NCBI GenBank assembly: GCA_013400155.1 | Contig: VXBM01000008.1 | Location: 2,159,377 to 2,223,376, forward strand | DNA length: 64,000 bases | Source of the DNA: Helopsaltes ochotensis | Taxonomy: Eukaryota > Chordata > Aves > Passeriformes > Locustellidae | Direction: 5' to 3' | Shown: one piece after another, positions 10,601-25,500 of the stretch | Position numbering within the stretch: the stretch's first letter is position 1 | Layout of the letters: every line of letters begins with the position of its first letter | Position numbers and translations under genes: made by a program | The notes under the pieces: generated by a model | Database searches by the model: none | Seen by the model: the letters and a program-made list of their open reading frames with translations, nothing else | Told to the model about the DNA's origin: nothing

Positions 10601-13600
10601 GAGTAGCAGCAGATAAAAGAATAAATGATTGCACAGCATTTGAAAAGCATGGTAAGAATACTATAAATACTCTACATCCTTCCAAAAAATCCCCATCTGC
10701 CTTTACAACAATTGTTGAATCCACTTAAAAGACCAAAAGAGACTATCAAAATCATCACAACTACTGAGCTTCCTTCACCCATACAGCATGCCAGAGTAAT
10801 GGGTCCACTAGAAGGGGCAACATCAAATCCAAACACTGCAGTATTTTTTCTAAATGGACATTGTGTAATCAGATAACATTAAACTCCTCATTACAATGAG
10901 AATATTATCTTGCCATTGAGACATAGTAAAAAAAAAAAAAATCAATTTTAGTTAGTGTTACTCCCCAGTGTAACAGAAACTGTTATTCATAGTTTAAAGT
11001 TTATATTTTTGTGACACGTTAAGGCAGAAGATCCTAAACATTTTCAGTTTGTGATACAGTCAACTATTTAATTTCTAAGCATTAAATAGAATATACCCAT
11101 CCCATTTAGCTCCATTATCTTTAGAGGAAAAGATCAGTATAGTCTAGCTTATAAAACCAAACCACTGTGTTTTCTTCCCTCTTCAGTTCAAACAACACTC
11201 TAAATAGAGGAGAAGAAAAAAAGACAGGAATGAGAAGGGAAGCTTTGCTGTTTACAAGTATGAAAAAAACAGGTTTTAAATTAAAAGCCAACACAACAGG
11301 ACACACATAGGTTTTAGAAAAGCAAATCACCACAGCATACTGGAGAAGGATTCCTACTCTATCAGCAGGAAGAAAAATGCTGCCAGTCAAAAAATCTCCT
11401 TCTGTGAAACAAACAATGCAGTTTAGAGATGCTTTATCTTAATCCTAAAATGTTTGAAATACGACTGACAAGTTCCATCTACAAAGCCCACAGTAATGTA
11501 ATGGTGTTTTAAGGCAAAATAATTCCAAGAGATGCAGTCTATGGACATGTCTGTGGGTTCAGATTTTTTCTGTACCAGTGAAAGGACTAGAACATTTTGG
11601 ACCAAACCCAGATTATAATTCTTACTAGTTGATATTATTGCAATACCAAGGAAAAAAAAAAAAACAAACCAGAAAATAAAATATTATCTTCATAACCACC
11701 CAGAACAATGCACTTACCACTAATAAATGAGTTACTGCCCACAGCTAAGTAAGTGGTCGTGCAGATTCTGAAACAACCCCAGGTATGAGATGAAACAACA
11801 CCTTTATGTTTTACCCCTTTACAGTCCACTTTCAGGCAGAGCTGCAAACTCTTTACACAACTTATCTCCTAGTGAGATGACCCAAGAGTATGGAATGCTA
11901 AAATACACAAAGGTTTAGCTGACAGGTTTTTTGATTATGTCTTTGTTTATCTGTAAAGCAGTGTCTTGTGTCAGGCAAGTTATTCTGTGCCATAGTCCTT
12001 TCAGAAGAAATCAGAGCTTATTGAATGGAACAAGGGGCCCAATATCTGATGATCCAAAGTGGAGGAGTGTAGTATTTAGCATACATTTTAAGAAAAAACA
12101 ATACTAAAATAATAAAGCAAAATAAGAAAAGAATAGTTACTTTTGTCTTTGTTTTTCCTTTTTTACTGTAGTAATTGCTGAGAAGCTGGTTTTGCTGTTC
12201 ATCTTGCTAATGGTATCATTGACAGAATGAGTAATTGAATGAATGAAGCACAAAAGGCCGAGATCAGAGTACTTACACAATAGCTCAATGAGGAATTAAC
12301 TGAGAAAGTACATTAAAGTCTGGCTTATTTTAATAAATTAGTTACACTGAAAAAAAATCCTCATCTATCTGAGCTAGTGTCAGTCTTCTGAGGCATCAAA
12401 CAGAAGTGCTAAGGGACGACACAGACTACACACACCTTAAAATTCATTCTGCAGTATCATCTTGATTCTGCATCTTTATGGGTGAGGTCAACCTCCAGTT
12501 TATATGCATATCTGAATTTTGGCTGCTTTTCATGCTTTCTGTCAGGGTTACTATGTGAAGGTTCTGTAAGTAAGATCATTTTTTCAGCTTCTTAGTTTCT
12601 GTAAACTATGGAAACTAAGCAAAGATCAGTCTTAGTCTCATAAAAGTGCTTAGTAATTCCAAATCTGCAGTTCTTATCTCATCACTTACCTTTCATCTCA
12701 GTGATGCAAGCATTGGGATCATTACCAGACAGGGCTTCAAACAGCCAAGCACCTGGCAGCATCTCGCTAATAGCATTCAGTTTCTTGGTCTTTTCCTCCA
12801 TGTGACCTGAGGGGTTTACCTTTTATAGGCTGCTAAATCACTGGTCATTTACATTGCTACTTTGTATAATATTTAATCATCCCAATGCCACACACGTCTC
12901 ATCACTGGCAAGAAATTCTGCTCATGAAATAGAAATAATACAAACAGAACCTTAACTCTTCATACAGGAACAGTTCAATCTAATGAAGCCCTAGGAAGTC
13001 TAACAGTGGAGCTACTAAATAAAAAAATCATCTCAAATTCAGAAGAGATGATAATGTATTACATGTTACATAAAATCATGTGTTGCCAATGAGGCTGCGT
13101 GTAAAACAGATGGGTTTGTACCAAAACAAACATCATCAGTAGAATAAATGCAATTTTTAAGACTTCATTTTAAAGCACAGTTTATTTCACCTTGAATTTG
13201 TACTGTGCAGGAGAAGTTCTGAGTGTCATGTACAAATGATAAGGGTGTGTGTTGCCCTGATTTTTGCAGCCTTTCTGATGTGTTTCTTAGCTGTTAGAAT
13301 GGAGTCAGAATCCTCAATGTTTAGGTAGTGCTTCGCCTTTCTCACGCTGGTGTTATCTGTAAGATAAGGTTTGTTTAGGATATGGATTAGTAAATATCAC
13401 ATGCCTTTGAATGCAAATTGTACTGACTGACCGTCAGCTGGGCCAGTGGAGATGAGAGGTGTTCACCTTCTCATCCAATCCCTGGCATGGACCTGAGGTC
13501 TGTTTAAGAAAGAAAGAATAAACAAAAGGCCCTCCTTTAGGTCCTTCTCCTCATCGAGTGTCCTGTGTGGTTCTTGCTGTGCTGAACAATCCACAGGTGT

Positions 13601-13948
13601 GTACAATGGGTAAGATACACACTTTAAACACACTTAGTATTTGAAACAGGTATTGTGTTTCTCATTACCTAAATCATGCTTCCAACACAGCACGTTTTTT
13701 GGAGGTTATGTCTTTAATGGTGAACAGAAATAATTTGAAGAAACTCAGAAGAAAGACATGTAAATCCTAGCATTGGTAGAAGTCATCAAAACAATATATT
13801 TCAACTGATTTTTTTTCTATGGACTACCTCTCTCTGGATGAAGAGAGTCTGTGACACCTCTGCTGTATATTTAACAAAGTAATTTCATACTAAGGTAGGT
13901 TTTTTGCTTTCAAGGTTGGAGTGGGTGTTAAATATTTAATTCTTTACT

Positions 13949-14032
13949 TGCATGTGCATGTGTCTATGTGTGCATACTTACGCATATGACTATATAGGCA
14001 CGTGCAGAGTTTATCTGTGTGTAAGTACATGC
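13949..14032. repeat. degenerate TG/CA-rich simple repeat
   Basis: An alternating purine-pyrimidine stretch rich in TGTG, TGCATG and CATATG steps, clearly decayed and with no clean unit. It is intronic. Confidence 0.5.
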
Positions 14033-15657
14033 CAGGCAGGTCAGTTACACTGCAGAGAATCTTTCCTGGCAATCATCTAACAGTTAATTTAAGAGCATGA
14101 TTATAATTCCTATAAGGGTATATACTTATAATGAGAAAGTGAAAATGTCAGATCACCCCACAATTCACAGAATCAGAGTAATGACATTCACAGCCATCTC
14201 TGGACTTCAGGAACTTTAAATGACAAACCACATAGACTACCTATTTAATCATAACTGCAAAAAAGAAATGGCAAAAGGAAACAAGAGTTTTCGGTTTCTA
14301 GAAAAGCTCTTCCGTCATAAGATAGATGAGTCCAACATAAACCCCTTCTCTTGCTTTACCTCCATGACAACTGAGTGTTTAGGGTGAGCTACTGTAAAGA
14401 ACCAGCTCGCAGGAGAGCCTGTATAGAGAAAATGCCTATCACTGCAGCTTTCTTAAGTGTGTCAATAAAAAATGATCAAAACCGCCTGGGATTCTGGGGC
14501 TTCCAGACAGAAGGCAAGCAATACTGCAGGCAAACAAAGGCATCCTAGACCTCAGAACTATGCTAACACCATCAAGAGTTATGCTCTCCTGTCAAAGGGA
14601 TTTTCCAGGAAATACATTAATGTCTTTGTAACACCGGCTAATTGTAGGCTATTTTCCAGAAGTATTCAGTGTGAAACAATGCAATGAAACAGCCCTCCCC
14701 TTCACAGGTCACTGCAGGGTCCTATTGCATTCTTTTCACAATGAATAAACTTGTATTTAAAAGCTTGCAGGGGATTTAATTTACAAACACTCACCACTTT
14801 CACCAGAAAAACAATGCTTCTATCAGTAAAGCAAAGCTCTTAAGTCCTCTGGTATCTTCACCATGGTAGGTTACTAACACTGCAGGATTTTAGCACATTA
14901 TAGATCAGTTTTAGGACCCATTCTGTAAATGTCTATAGAGATTTGGTAGACATTCTCAAGTTGTGAAAATAAACTAAAGAAATAAATTATTTTTTCCTTT
15001 CTCTAACAGTCCCAGTATGTTCTGTTATTCAGATTTCACACAGACCAGCACATCCGCAAGGTACTTGGGGGCTATTTGGATGGAAATAGGAAAGCTATGG
15101 AGCAAGACAGAGCCAGCCTAGATGTAAACAAGTTGGAACTGCTGGCAGCTGTGCTGTTAAAAATAAAATTGCATTCCCCAGTGTCTTCTCACTTATCAAT
15201 TTTGACAGAAGACTGTCCTGACTTCTCATAAACAGCATCGAAAAGGACAAATGACATTGGGTGTCGGATTTGCCAGAATGGATTTGGTTGGTAGCTTACC
15301 ACAAAGAAACAGAGCGTTATCTCCATTCCATATGGTGGGGATAAACAATGCTCAGTTCAAGGGGTGGGGGCTTTACCTTATAGGCTGAAGTCTCATATAA
15401 TACTCATTTTTAAAAGTCTGGTTTAGATTTAAGAGTCTCTGACACAAGATTTGTTTACATCAAAGCAGAAAGTAGAAATATCAGCAAGCATTTTTTAAAT
15501 GCACAATCCAAACCCAAACACAATGTAGTATGAGAAATATTTCAAATCCCTTTCCTACTGATCCCTGCTTTATAGCTACCCTTAGATCCACATGCTGTTT
15601 TGTGTCCATACAAAGAATGGGATGGCAGGATGCTGTAGACAATGATACAAGTGTTAG

Positions 15658-15692
15658 AAAACAAAACAAAACAAAAGGAAAAAAGAAAAAAC
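15658..15692. repeat. short (CAAAA)n simple repeat and A-rich tract
   Basis: A few copies of CAAAA run into an interrupted A-rich tract. It is intronic and may be the tail of a decayed insert, but no body was recognised next to it. Confidence 0.55.
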
Positions 15693-17379
15693 TAGCAGAA
15701 AACCCCAGAATTAATATGCTGACATATAGGCACCTATTAATTAAATATCATGGTGCAACTGGGGGAGCAGAATTTGGCCCTGTAACTGCCGAATCCTTTG
15801 ATAATAAAGAAGCTCCAAAGAATGTGGGAATTCACTCTCACCCTGCAGCTCTGGAGTGAAGATTTTTGTTGTGCATTACACTTCTATGTGAAAAATCAAA
15901 CAATGGAGAAACTTAAGGCATGGTAGGCTGCCAGTGAGTATTCAGCAGTCTGATGTGTGATGATCAGTAACAGCCTGCTGGCCATGAGTGGGAGGAGGAA
16001 GACACCCTGGTGTCAGCTGAGACTCCCTGTGGGTGAGGATAGGGGGTGGATAGCAGTCATGGAGCAGATGGGGCAACTGGCTGGGCTGGACAAATGATGG
16101 AGCTGGACTACAAATATGAGAAGCCTGTGATCACTGTGCTGTGAACATATTCAGTACTGCAGTGGGAGGAAGGGCCTAAAGCATATGAGGATGAGATAAA
16201 CACTTAATTCTGTGGGCCTGGCAGACCTTGTGTAGCCTGTCTGACTTGCAGTTAAAGGATATTTCAACTTAAAGACACATAGTGGACTTTAGAGTCAGTG
16301 TATGTCATATGGAAGTCAAAGAAGGAAAAAAAAGAATCCTTTACAAATTACAGGCTTCCCAGCTTCTAAAGGCTCAACAGCTGACAGTGTATCCTCCAGG
16401 AAGTCACAAACCTTCTCTTGAAGCTCAGCTAGCGTGCATGATACTAAATCTTCAGATTCCTGTCAAACCAATGAAATAAAAAAATCAAGCCTTATAAAAA
16501 ATATTAAACCTAAAATACTCTAAATGCTACTTAAAAACCAATTTTTCCCCTATTGTCTGGATGATCACACTTACTGGAAAATAAAATATCCACTGTCTTC
16601 TTTCAAACAAGCCATGGTCTTACTTTTCTCCCGGATTCTTCCACCTTCCTTTTTGTCCTCTTTATTTCTGTTCTTTTCCCATGGTTTAGTAGGAACACTA
16701 ATTTATTAGAGATATTTAACTACATCCCTATATTTTCCTATTTTTATATAAGTATGCATATATATTTTCTCCTGTTTGAGACCCAAAACCCCTTCTGCTA
16801 TATTGCGTATTTCGGAAAACCATGAAGTCTTTCTTTCTGAACAGAGAGATCCATGATAAAATGCTTATATGTAGTATTTTTCAGCAGTTAACTTTGGTCC
16901 TTGCTATCAGTCTTTCCCTCTATAGAAATGTGAATTTACAAGGATACAAGAGGAGGTTAAAGGGTAATTAGCTAACTGATAATACGCAGTGAAGTGTTTC
17001 TTTTTCATTAATCTTGGAGCCTACATTGTCACTTTCTTCTCACTAAACAAAGTAGGTGGGAATAGCACAGAGGAGGCAGAAACTGAACCTTATGTTAAAA
17101 TGAGATAAGTAGACTGGAGTAGTAACTATTCTATTGTGCAGTGTGTGTGAACACACTAAACTGTCACATTGGTTTGAGCTCCCTGAGAGTGGGGAGAACA
17201 AACCCATCAAACTTAACCAGTCAAATATTTTTTTCCTTTTGGTGCTTTCCAGAATTTGCTCCCCCATCTGTTTACCAATGGAAATGGCTCTGACATAAAA
17301 TGTTATGATGGATCTTCTCTTGGTTATCAGGTTGGAATACAGTACTCCATGTCTGGCTAGAACTCCATTATCTAATTAG

Positions 17380-17660
17380 AGGGCTGGAGTACATCTCCAA
17401 AAAGGGAAAGCTGGGAGAACTGTTATCCTTTTGAGGAGAATTCACATTCTCAATAAGGAGCGACCTTGTTGCTTCCTTCGGGTATCAAATGCAAGAGCCC
17501 AGAGAAGGCAGAGCCAGACTCTTCTTTGAGGTGCATTGTGACAGCCACATGAGACAATCAGTTGTTACTCAGGAAATTCCAATTACATATTTAGGGAAGA
17601 GCTTCTTACTGTGAGGGTAGTCAAAGACTGCATGAGTTGTCCTGAGAAGTTGTAGACAAT
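17380..17660 (+). mobile_element. CR1 LINE 3' fragment, old and diverged
   Basis: The plus-strand order of CR1 3' landmarks is preserved: AGGGCTGGAGTACATCTCC, GGGAAAGCTGGGAGAACTG, then CCCAGAGAAGGCAGAGCCAG, ACTCTTCTTTGAGGTGCATT and GAGCTTCTTACTGTGAGGGT. Many substitutions indicate an old copy. It lacks the terminal octamer repeat, so it is truncated at both ends. It is antisense to PDZRN4. Confidence 0.65.
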
Positions 17661-19342
17661 ACACTGCAAAACATAACCAGCTATATCAGCTGTATAATCA
17701 GCATCCATTTCTTTGTTCCTCTACAAAAGGCTCACTGCAATTTCTGGACTTGCCTCAAATAGGGGTAACCGAAAGCCACTTGGAAAATTTAGCAGTTATG
17801 TCTTCTGAAGGGAATGAGACAATATGCACATGACATCAATGCTAAAATCTTTACAGTGACTTCTACATTTCTGTTTATCATTCGTTGTGTTGGAGATTAA
17901 GGTCTGGAAGGGATCCAAGACCTACAAAAGCTCCATGTACTTGGAAACCAGTCTCCATACTTGACACTGTCAGATATATACTTCTCTGTCCTTGAATGTC
18001 CTCTTTGATACTCTGGAGTTTTCCAGGCCCTAATGGTATAAAAGCATTCAAATCTGACACATTTCATTGAGTAGAAGAAAACCTGTTTAAAGTAAGAATT
18101 CTGGTAAGGCCAGGAACTTCAGGTCCCCAGATGATAGCTATTCCCCCTCAAAAAACCACATATACCTCAGCTGTTTCCGGTTCCCAACTTCCTAAAGTTT
18201 AATAAAGAACCCCTTCATAGTTTACAGTTCTTTCTAAACTGTAGCAAGCACCTTTTTCTAGACAACATACCTCAGATACACGAAGTCTAGAGATTTAAGA
18301 AGCATCATAGCTGCAGTTCAGTTTAGCTGAAAATCACTTAGAATAATTAGCTTTCACAATACAATAAATGAAATAACAAATTAAAACAATACAATACAAT
18401 TCAATAAATTTCACCTACTGCCGGTAAAATCACACTTTGTATTTGCTGTATTTCAAAATGTTGCTGCTGAGTACTTGGCTCTATAAACACCATTGCTACT
18501 GCTGCCCGCCTGCTTTGGGCTTGAAATGTGTCAGAAGATTTATCTGCCTCATCAGCACTTTCTAAACACCCAGGCAGCCAATCGAAATGGGGAGGCATAA
18601 CAGATGTGCCAACATCTGCTGCAGCAAGCATTTATCTGGACAGTGGACCATATAGCTGTCGATTCAAACTCTTACCCAGTTACAACTCCATGTGTTTGGA
18701 CAGCCTAGATCTACAACTGTGTGAAGGTTATTTTGGGATATTAATTGAAATCAAGTTGAAAATGTAGTTTTTCAATTACATTTGTGAGAAATATACCTTC
18801 CTGTAATACAGTTTATGCCTTTCAGACACAGTAAAGGCAAAATACTAAGAAAAGCTAATTTTAAAGTTGAACTTAGAAATTCTTAGGAGGCACTATTAAG
18901 ATTCCATCCCATCCATGCTCTTGTTTACCTTGAGGTACACACACATTAAAATACGTGTAGTTAAAATATGCAAATTTTAATCACATGCATGCGCCTATAA
19001 GTCAAACACATGAAGCAATAGGAAATTACTTTCAAAACACATTTTGATTTTCCTGGCACCAAAATGAGGTCTATGGGCACCATATCCATGCTGAGTTTCA
19101 GCTGTTCAAACTTCTGTTGCACACGGAATGCCCTCTACCCCCAAACACATACTTGTGCAGATTGAGAAAATCATGAGATGAAATACAAAGCAAACTCATC
19201 TTTTGCTTTTTGATGCCCAATATAGTTTCACCTGTATTCCTGCTCACCAAACCATGCCCTCTAGGAATGACTATCGCATTCTCTTTGAAGAGATCCCTCA
19301 TTAAATAAAAAAGCAAACTCCCAGAGAAAAGGCCTCTCCTGC

Positions 19343-19359
19343 TTTTTTTTTTTTTTTTT
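19343..19359. repeat. T17 homopolymer
   Basis: An uninterrupted run of 17 T on the plus strand, which is poly(A) in the PDZRN4 sense strand. No retrosequence was recognised beside it. Confidence 0.8.
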
Positions 19360-21324
19360 CCCTTGATTTCTCCTCTGAAGGCCCAGCATGTATAATACTG
19401 AAACCTTGTTTTATGCCCAGTTTATTGTAAAAGGTTTCCTCTTGCTAGGGGAATTCAGCCCATGATCTCTGTTCTCTTGGATTTCCTAGGATATTAATGT
19501 TTAAAAGAACAACATTACAATAAACTGGTTAACAGGACTTAGGCTGCTTTTAAAAGAATATGTAAAAATGATTCCCTCCCATATTTTTCTGTACAGCTAG
19601 ATTTCATGTTTCCAAGACAGACTACATGAACATTCAAGTAGAAGGCCTATGAAAAATAGCATTAATAAAACCCTTAGAAACATTTTTACTGTAAAGCATA
19701 TATGGCAGTATGTGGGATAATAATGTAAGAACTGTCTAAACAAAGAATTTCTCCAAAACATATGATTTATAATCCACAGATTTCCATAAATATGAAAATA
19801 TTGCCAGTACCTTTCTCTTCCTTCCCTGACTGGAAAGCACATTTCATACACTGTAATGTTGCCCAGCAATGAAGTGTTGCTGAACTAAAGCCACTTTTCT
19901 TCATTTTCCTGGAAAAACATAAGCTCTGACAAGAAGTAAGATTTTTTATTAGCTTCCAGGTGAAGTAAGGAGCAAACCTGTGTTTGTTTTATGAAATCAT
20001 GAAACAGAATGAATATCACTGACTTGATTTATTTTTCTCCAGTTTTAAAACACAATAAATGGTAATAACCTTGATAAATTTGCTCGTGCCAGTTTTGTGT
20101 CTTTTTCTCCCCATCCTCTCATGATCCTCTGCAGTTATGGACACAATTCAAATCCCCAAATTGGGATATTCATTACTTAGGGGAGGTGAGATGACAGCAA
20201 CTTCATTCACTTTGAATGTCAGAATTTTGTGATGATGTACGGCAATACACTCAAAATCAATGAACAGCCATGGCAGAAATTACCCTGACTTTGCCTTCTA
20301 TCTAAATGACCCAATGACTATCAAGGAAGAAGAGTGATTTAACGGCCAAAAAAGAGATGCATTGTGACTAAAGGCTTCTGGTTTTTACTGCCAGTTCTGC
20401 CACTGATTGACTTGGCAAGTCTCTCGATACAACTGTCCTTAGTTCACCTGCTTGTGAATTCATGTAGCAATACAGGGCATGATAACACTAAATTGAATGG
20501 TTTTGTTTAATTTATTTATACTTGAAAACTAACTTCAATACTTTAATGAAAATCTGAAAGTAAAGGACTCCTCCTTTTATCAATCTTTTGCTCATTTACA
20601 GTGTACAATTGGCCACAGTTAGGGAGAAATTCCAGACTTATTATTGTCTATGGATAAATTATACTGATGTAAATTCATGGGTATTTTAAAAATAAAAAAA
20701 TCCAGTGAAAATACATAACCTGATGCTGTTTAATGCCAAATGCATGCTCAGTCTTCTTTTAATTACTAACCAGTGTTATTCAAAGAAATACAGCAAAAAA
20801 TATTCCAGTGCCACTTTCCCCTTTCAACTGTGACCTTTTCCATTTTTATTCAATAGTTGTAGTCAGCTGGGTCACAGGCCAAGCATTTGCCACTCAGAAA
20901 TCTTTTGAGTTAAAAGGAAGAAATCACAAGGAAGGATTTTAGAGGCCCTGATCATTGCAGTTCTTCCTCAGGTCCAACTGAAACAACTCTAATAAGCTAC
21001 TTACTAATGCTGGAGAACTCCTCACAAGAGAGCTTTAAAACACAGTTCATATTTTCTCTTTATATTTGTATGATAGAATTGGTGGAATGGGAAAAAAAAG
21101 GCCAATCACCGCAAGTCCCCACAAACCAGCCTCTCCTAAACAACCAAGACCACAAACTACAGGCACACACATACCTGTTCACTTCTTTCATGCTACTTCT
21201 TATCATAAATATTAAGAATTGCCACCAAAAAATTAGACTAATGGTGTCAATAAATGCCTCTATACCATGAGGCAACCGTCATTCAGCCATAACTACTAGT
21301 TTAGTGCACCAAGTCTCTCTCCTA

Positions 21325-21708
21325 TGATAACAGACTGAGAGAGTTGGGGTTGCTCAGCCTGGAAAAGAGAAGGCTTCAGGAAGAACTTAGAGCAGCCTTC
21401 CAGCACCTAAGGGGCAGCTACAAGAGAAGTGGAGAGGAACTTTATACATGGGCATGTCATGATGCGTCAAGGGGTAAGGGCTTTAAAATGGAAGAGGGCA
21501 CATTTAGATATTAGGAACAAGTTCTTCACTATGAGGATGGTGAGACACCCAGAGAGGCTGAGGATGCTCCATCCCTGGCAGCATCCAAGGGCATGGTGGA
21601 TGAGGCTTTGAACAACCTGGTTAAGTGGAGGTGTCCCTGCCAATGGCAGGGGTTGGAACTAGATTATCTTTAAGGTCCCTTCCAATCTAAATCATTCTGT
21701 GATTCTAC
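21325..21708 (+). mobile_element. CR1 LINE 3' end, well preserved
   Basis: A nearly textbook CR1 3' end on the plus strand. It runs from ACTGAGAGAGTTGGGGTTGC and CTCAGCCTGGAAAAGAGAAG through AAGTTCTTCACTATGAGGAT and AGGGGTTGGAACTAGATTAT to TTAAGGTCCCTTCCAATCTA, and ends at ATTCTGTGATTCTAC, the 3' octamer repeat. It is 5' truncated like most CR1 copies and lacks the reverse transcriptase region. It is antisense to PDZRN4. It is the youngest-looking CR1 in the window. Confidence 0.9.
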
Positions 21709-22367
21709 TAAGAAGTCCCAAATTATCTAAGCCCACTTTGAGCTGTCAATTCAGTCCCTTCACCACACCAGCAGCTCCAGAAGGTAAGGCATGTGGTGAG
21801 AAGCATCTGCTTTTCCATTGAAAAAACAACACAGCAAGTTTGTTCCTATTTTTCCTACCATACCAGTCAGGTCTGCTGACAATGGAAGACACAATCTTGT
21901 CCACCATTTCAGCTCTTCTAAACTACTACAATACCCATATCTCTATAAGGATCCCTATTTATTGAAGCCTCCTCTTTTAAATTATGTCAGGTGGTTGCTG
22001 AATTCAAAAACTGCCTTTTATTTTCTAGAGGTGCATTTTGTGATTTATCTCCAATTTTAAGAAGTCCATGGTAAAATATAAAGACTCCAATCACAGTAGG
22101 AAACACAGTAAAAAAACAAGCACAACCTGATAGCTAGCCTCACTGTGCAGAAACACTTATCAAGTAACAGAATGAAAGAGCCTGACAGCAGCAATCAGCA
22201 GTGCTGGCAGTGTGTGCACAGAAGCTGCTTCCATAAAAACCGTTTGTTCAGGTGCTAGCAATTGAGGAGGAGTTTCAGTTGTGTTGCCACAAGCTCCTGT
22301 AATGCTCACATAGGGGTGTTTGCAGACTATCAGAGCTCTGGAGGGAGCTGTTACAGGCTATCAGCTC

Positions 22368-22511
22368 AGTAATCCCCATGCTAAAAAGGCCCTAAATATG
22401 TATTTACAAGATAGACAGACCTGTTTGTTTTATTGGTTAAGTAATCCATGTGTTGAAAAGGTCTTAAATAGGAATTCACCAGGCAGGCAGGTCTCTCGTG
22501 GACTATTTCAG
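22368..22511. repeat. diverged tandem repeat, two 72-bp units
   Basis: Units at 22368-22439 and 22440-22511 both begin AGTAATCC and stay in register through AAAAGG, TAAATA, a TTNAC block and a GACAGAC/GGCAGGC block, then drift apart. Because 72 is a multiple of three, the plus-strand frame crossing it repeats the pattern LSNP...K.LN. A weaker partial copy may precede it. It looks like a decayed minisatellite rather than coding sequence. Confidence 0.55.
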
Positions 22512-25500
22512 CAATGGTGGGCTGTTCAGAATGTCAGAGGCCACTCTTCAGTGGCCCATGAGAGCCTCAACCCAGAAAATACTTATAGGTGTTCAAGTAA
22601 CTTTATTGAGATAAACAGCCTCACTCAGACTGCTAATCTGAAATGATTCCTTTATTTCTAAGGAAAAAAAATGCCAATAAAAATCAATCACTTCAAAAGT
22701 GTAATGTCACAGAACTGGTAAATTTGAATTTGCTCCTTAGATACCTCCTGTCATCACAATGGGATGAGCATTACTGGAAGAGAGAACGACCGTGTTACTG
22801 CTGCACTGTATCTACTGCAATGCTCAGACACAGCAGAAGGAACAAGGAGAGCAGGGTAAAGTTTTCCCCTATGCAACTTCTAAGTGTCCAGTGAAAAGAT
22901 GTCTATACAAGGACATACTCATGGCTAATTCAAAAAGGTTTCTAGCTTATCTCTCTTCAATGCCCATTTTTAGTTGTTTGTGAAAACAGCTGATAGCATC
23001 TGATTCAGAAATGCTCAGGTCAATAGGAAACTTTAGGAATTTCAGCAGGTTTGTATCAGGCCAATAGTAAACTTGAAGGACTAATCTAAATTTACAGTTA
23101 ACAGATTAGAGATTTATGAGTGCAAATACTTAAAAAAAATTTTAAATGAATGGCTGTGCATAACCATAAATTAGCGTTTGCATTCAACATGCATACACAC
23201 ATTTATTTCCTTATTCTGACGGAAAAATCTGTCCCTTGAGTCTACAAATCAGAACATGATCTTAAGAGTAATAATTTTTCCCTGAAGTATTAACCAACCC
23301 TCAGAGTACTATGTGTGGCTGTGCTTAGGAGGAGGATGATGCAGTAAAGCAACTTGCATATGAATAGTCTAATTTCCAGAACTCCTATTTTCTATAACAC
23401 ATGAAGAATCCACATAGCATGTGTGCAGTTTCTAGCTCATGCTCCAAGTGGGAAAAATCTCACATGGTTTTTTCTCAAAAAAGTGTCTCGTGGCTGCTCT
23501 TTCCTCCAAGAACCCTTATTCTTTCATTGCCTGGGCACAAAAGGCTCCATAAAACATGACCACGGAAAGATTTTACCTGTACTCAATTCATGCGATTGTC
23601 TGTACATTTACTGACATGCACAAACTTTCTTAGCAAAAGAAGTAACATAAAGCTGCTCAAAGGTTTCTAAGAGAAGAGCATCAGAATACCTCATAATTTC
23701 ATATATACGGTCAACTCAATCCTAAGAAACTTTTCTTAAAGTCTCTAAAAGACACTTTTTGGTCTTAAAAGTGTCCCAATTTACCAGGACTAGCACTGGC
23801 GTGCATCAGAACTAAAGTCACCAGACGCAGGTGGGCTAACACAGCAGCTGTCATTCTCCCTTTTTGCACTCTGAAATGTTTCCCTCCTGACATGATGGAC
23901 TGTTAAAATAATTTTCCAGGCTCCTGAAAGCTGAAAAAACTCACTTGTGCCTAAAAATGAAAATAGTCAGAGTTGGAAAGTCTTTTAGGCAAATATTGTG
24001 GTTTGCTTTGTGCATCCACAATGACTAACACCCAACCTTACTCCAAAATCAGCCTCTCAATGTTGGCAGCAAATTTAAGTCTAGTCTTCCTCATATATGC
24101 AACAACAGATAATATAAGCTACTGCTATTCCTTCTCAAGGATGTCTGCTTTTGATGTTCGGAAGAAGCATTCAGCTGGAAATGAGAATTTTTTCTGTCTG
24201 AGATATATGAAGTTTTAAAAGCTATAATCCCCCAGCAGAAAGCAATCACCTCCCATTCTGCTTTTGCTCAAAAGCTACTTCAGTACATATGTGGCATGAA
24301 GGTCTCTGCCCTTGGATAAGTACCTGTTGACTAAACAACAGCTTGTGCCTGCTTGTAACATCTTATTTTCTTGTCTCATTACACTGAATGTGTAGGACCA
24401 GACATCAGTGATCCTTTTTTTGACCAGCTCTGTCTTTACAACATTCTTCGCTGATTATCTTTTTTCTACTTATTTTTTAACTGTCCCGCCATTTAAATTT
24501 TTTTGTCTCCTTAATTCTGTATTAATATTATTGTTCCAAACCAAGTATACAAAGTTTCTCTCTCCTGGATAGTAAGTTCAGAAATGTTATTAAGTAAGTG
24601 TGCAGCCCTTAGCACTCCTCCCTAGCACCAGTATCTTCTATTCTTACAGGGACAAATTTTAGAGCTACATTTAGCACAGATTTACTGGGGACTGTGATGC
24701 TTTTAGTCATTTCACCTCATTGGTACCAGCAAGTGTGATGTGTAATGTAAACTCACTTGATACAATTCCAGCAGCAGAAAGCCATGGTCAGGCTGGTGAG
24801 TTTGTCCTGAATATCTCTGTCTCTCTTTCAGTGATATTGACTGCAAGTCCAATGGAGCACTTAAAAACAGTCCATTCCTGCTTCTTGAAAGTCCTCATGA
24901 GTATCCAGCTATGCAAGAATTGCAATCTTTTGATGCATTTCTGCCAACACTGACTGATGCTGGCTCTGCCTTCATCTTAGTACCTACCAGCAATTCAGAT
25001 TTCTTTTAGGGTAATTTTTCAGTAGCAACATAAGGATCCTCAAGCTGGCAAATGACAATCCCTCAGCTTCATCATGTTCCCAACCATTCGTTTAAAGTAT
25101 GGTACTGTATGGAGCTAATGAGCCTCCCTGGGAGCTCCTCCTTCCAAGACAACTGGCTCATACTTGAGTTCATTGCATTGTGACAATCTGATCACAGGCT
25201 ACTTGGCTTTTCTAGCTTACAACTGGAGTAGAAGAGCCTTGTAAGTGTCTAATCCTAACACTGCAAGTGTAAATCCATATCCCCAGTGCTGGCTATCATA
25301 TATGATCCTCCTCTTGGTCTCTCATGGTGGTAACTCAGGTACTTAAACACTAGCACGTATGTGTAAGCGAGAACCAAAGCGATCAGAGTTTTTCAGGACA
25401 TTTCCTTTCTTGGAAAACATTTTTGTTTCCAGCACCCCATTTGCTAGTCATCTTATTTCCTTACTTCCTAATTTGGCTGCATATTTTGTGTTCGTGCCTC

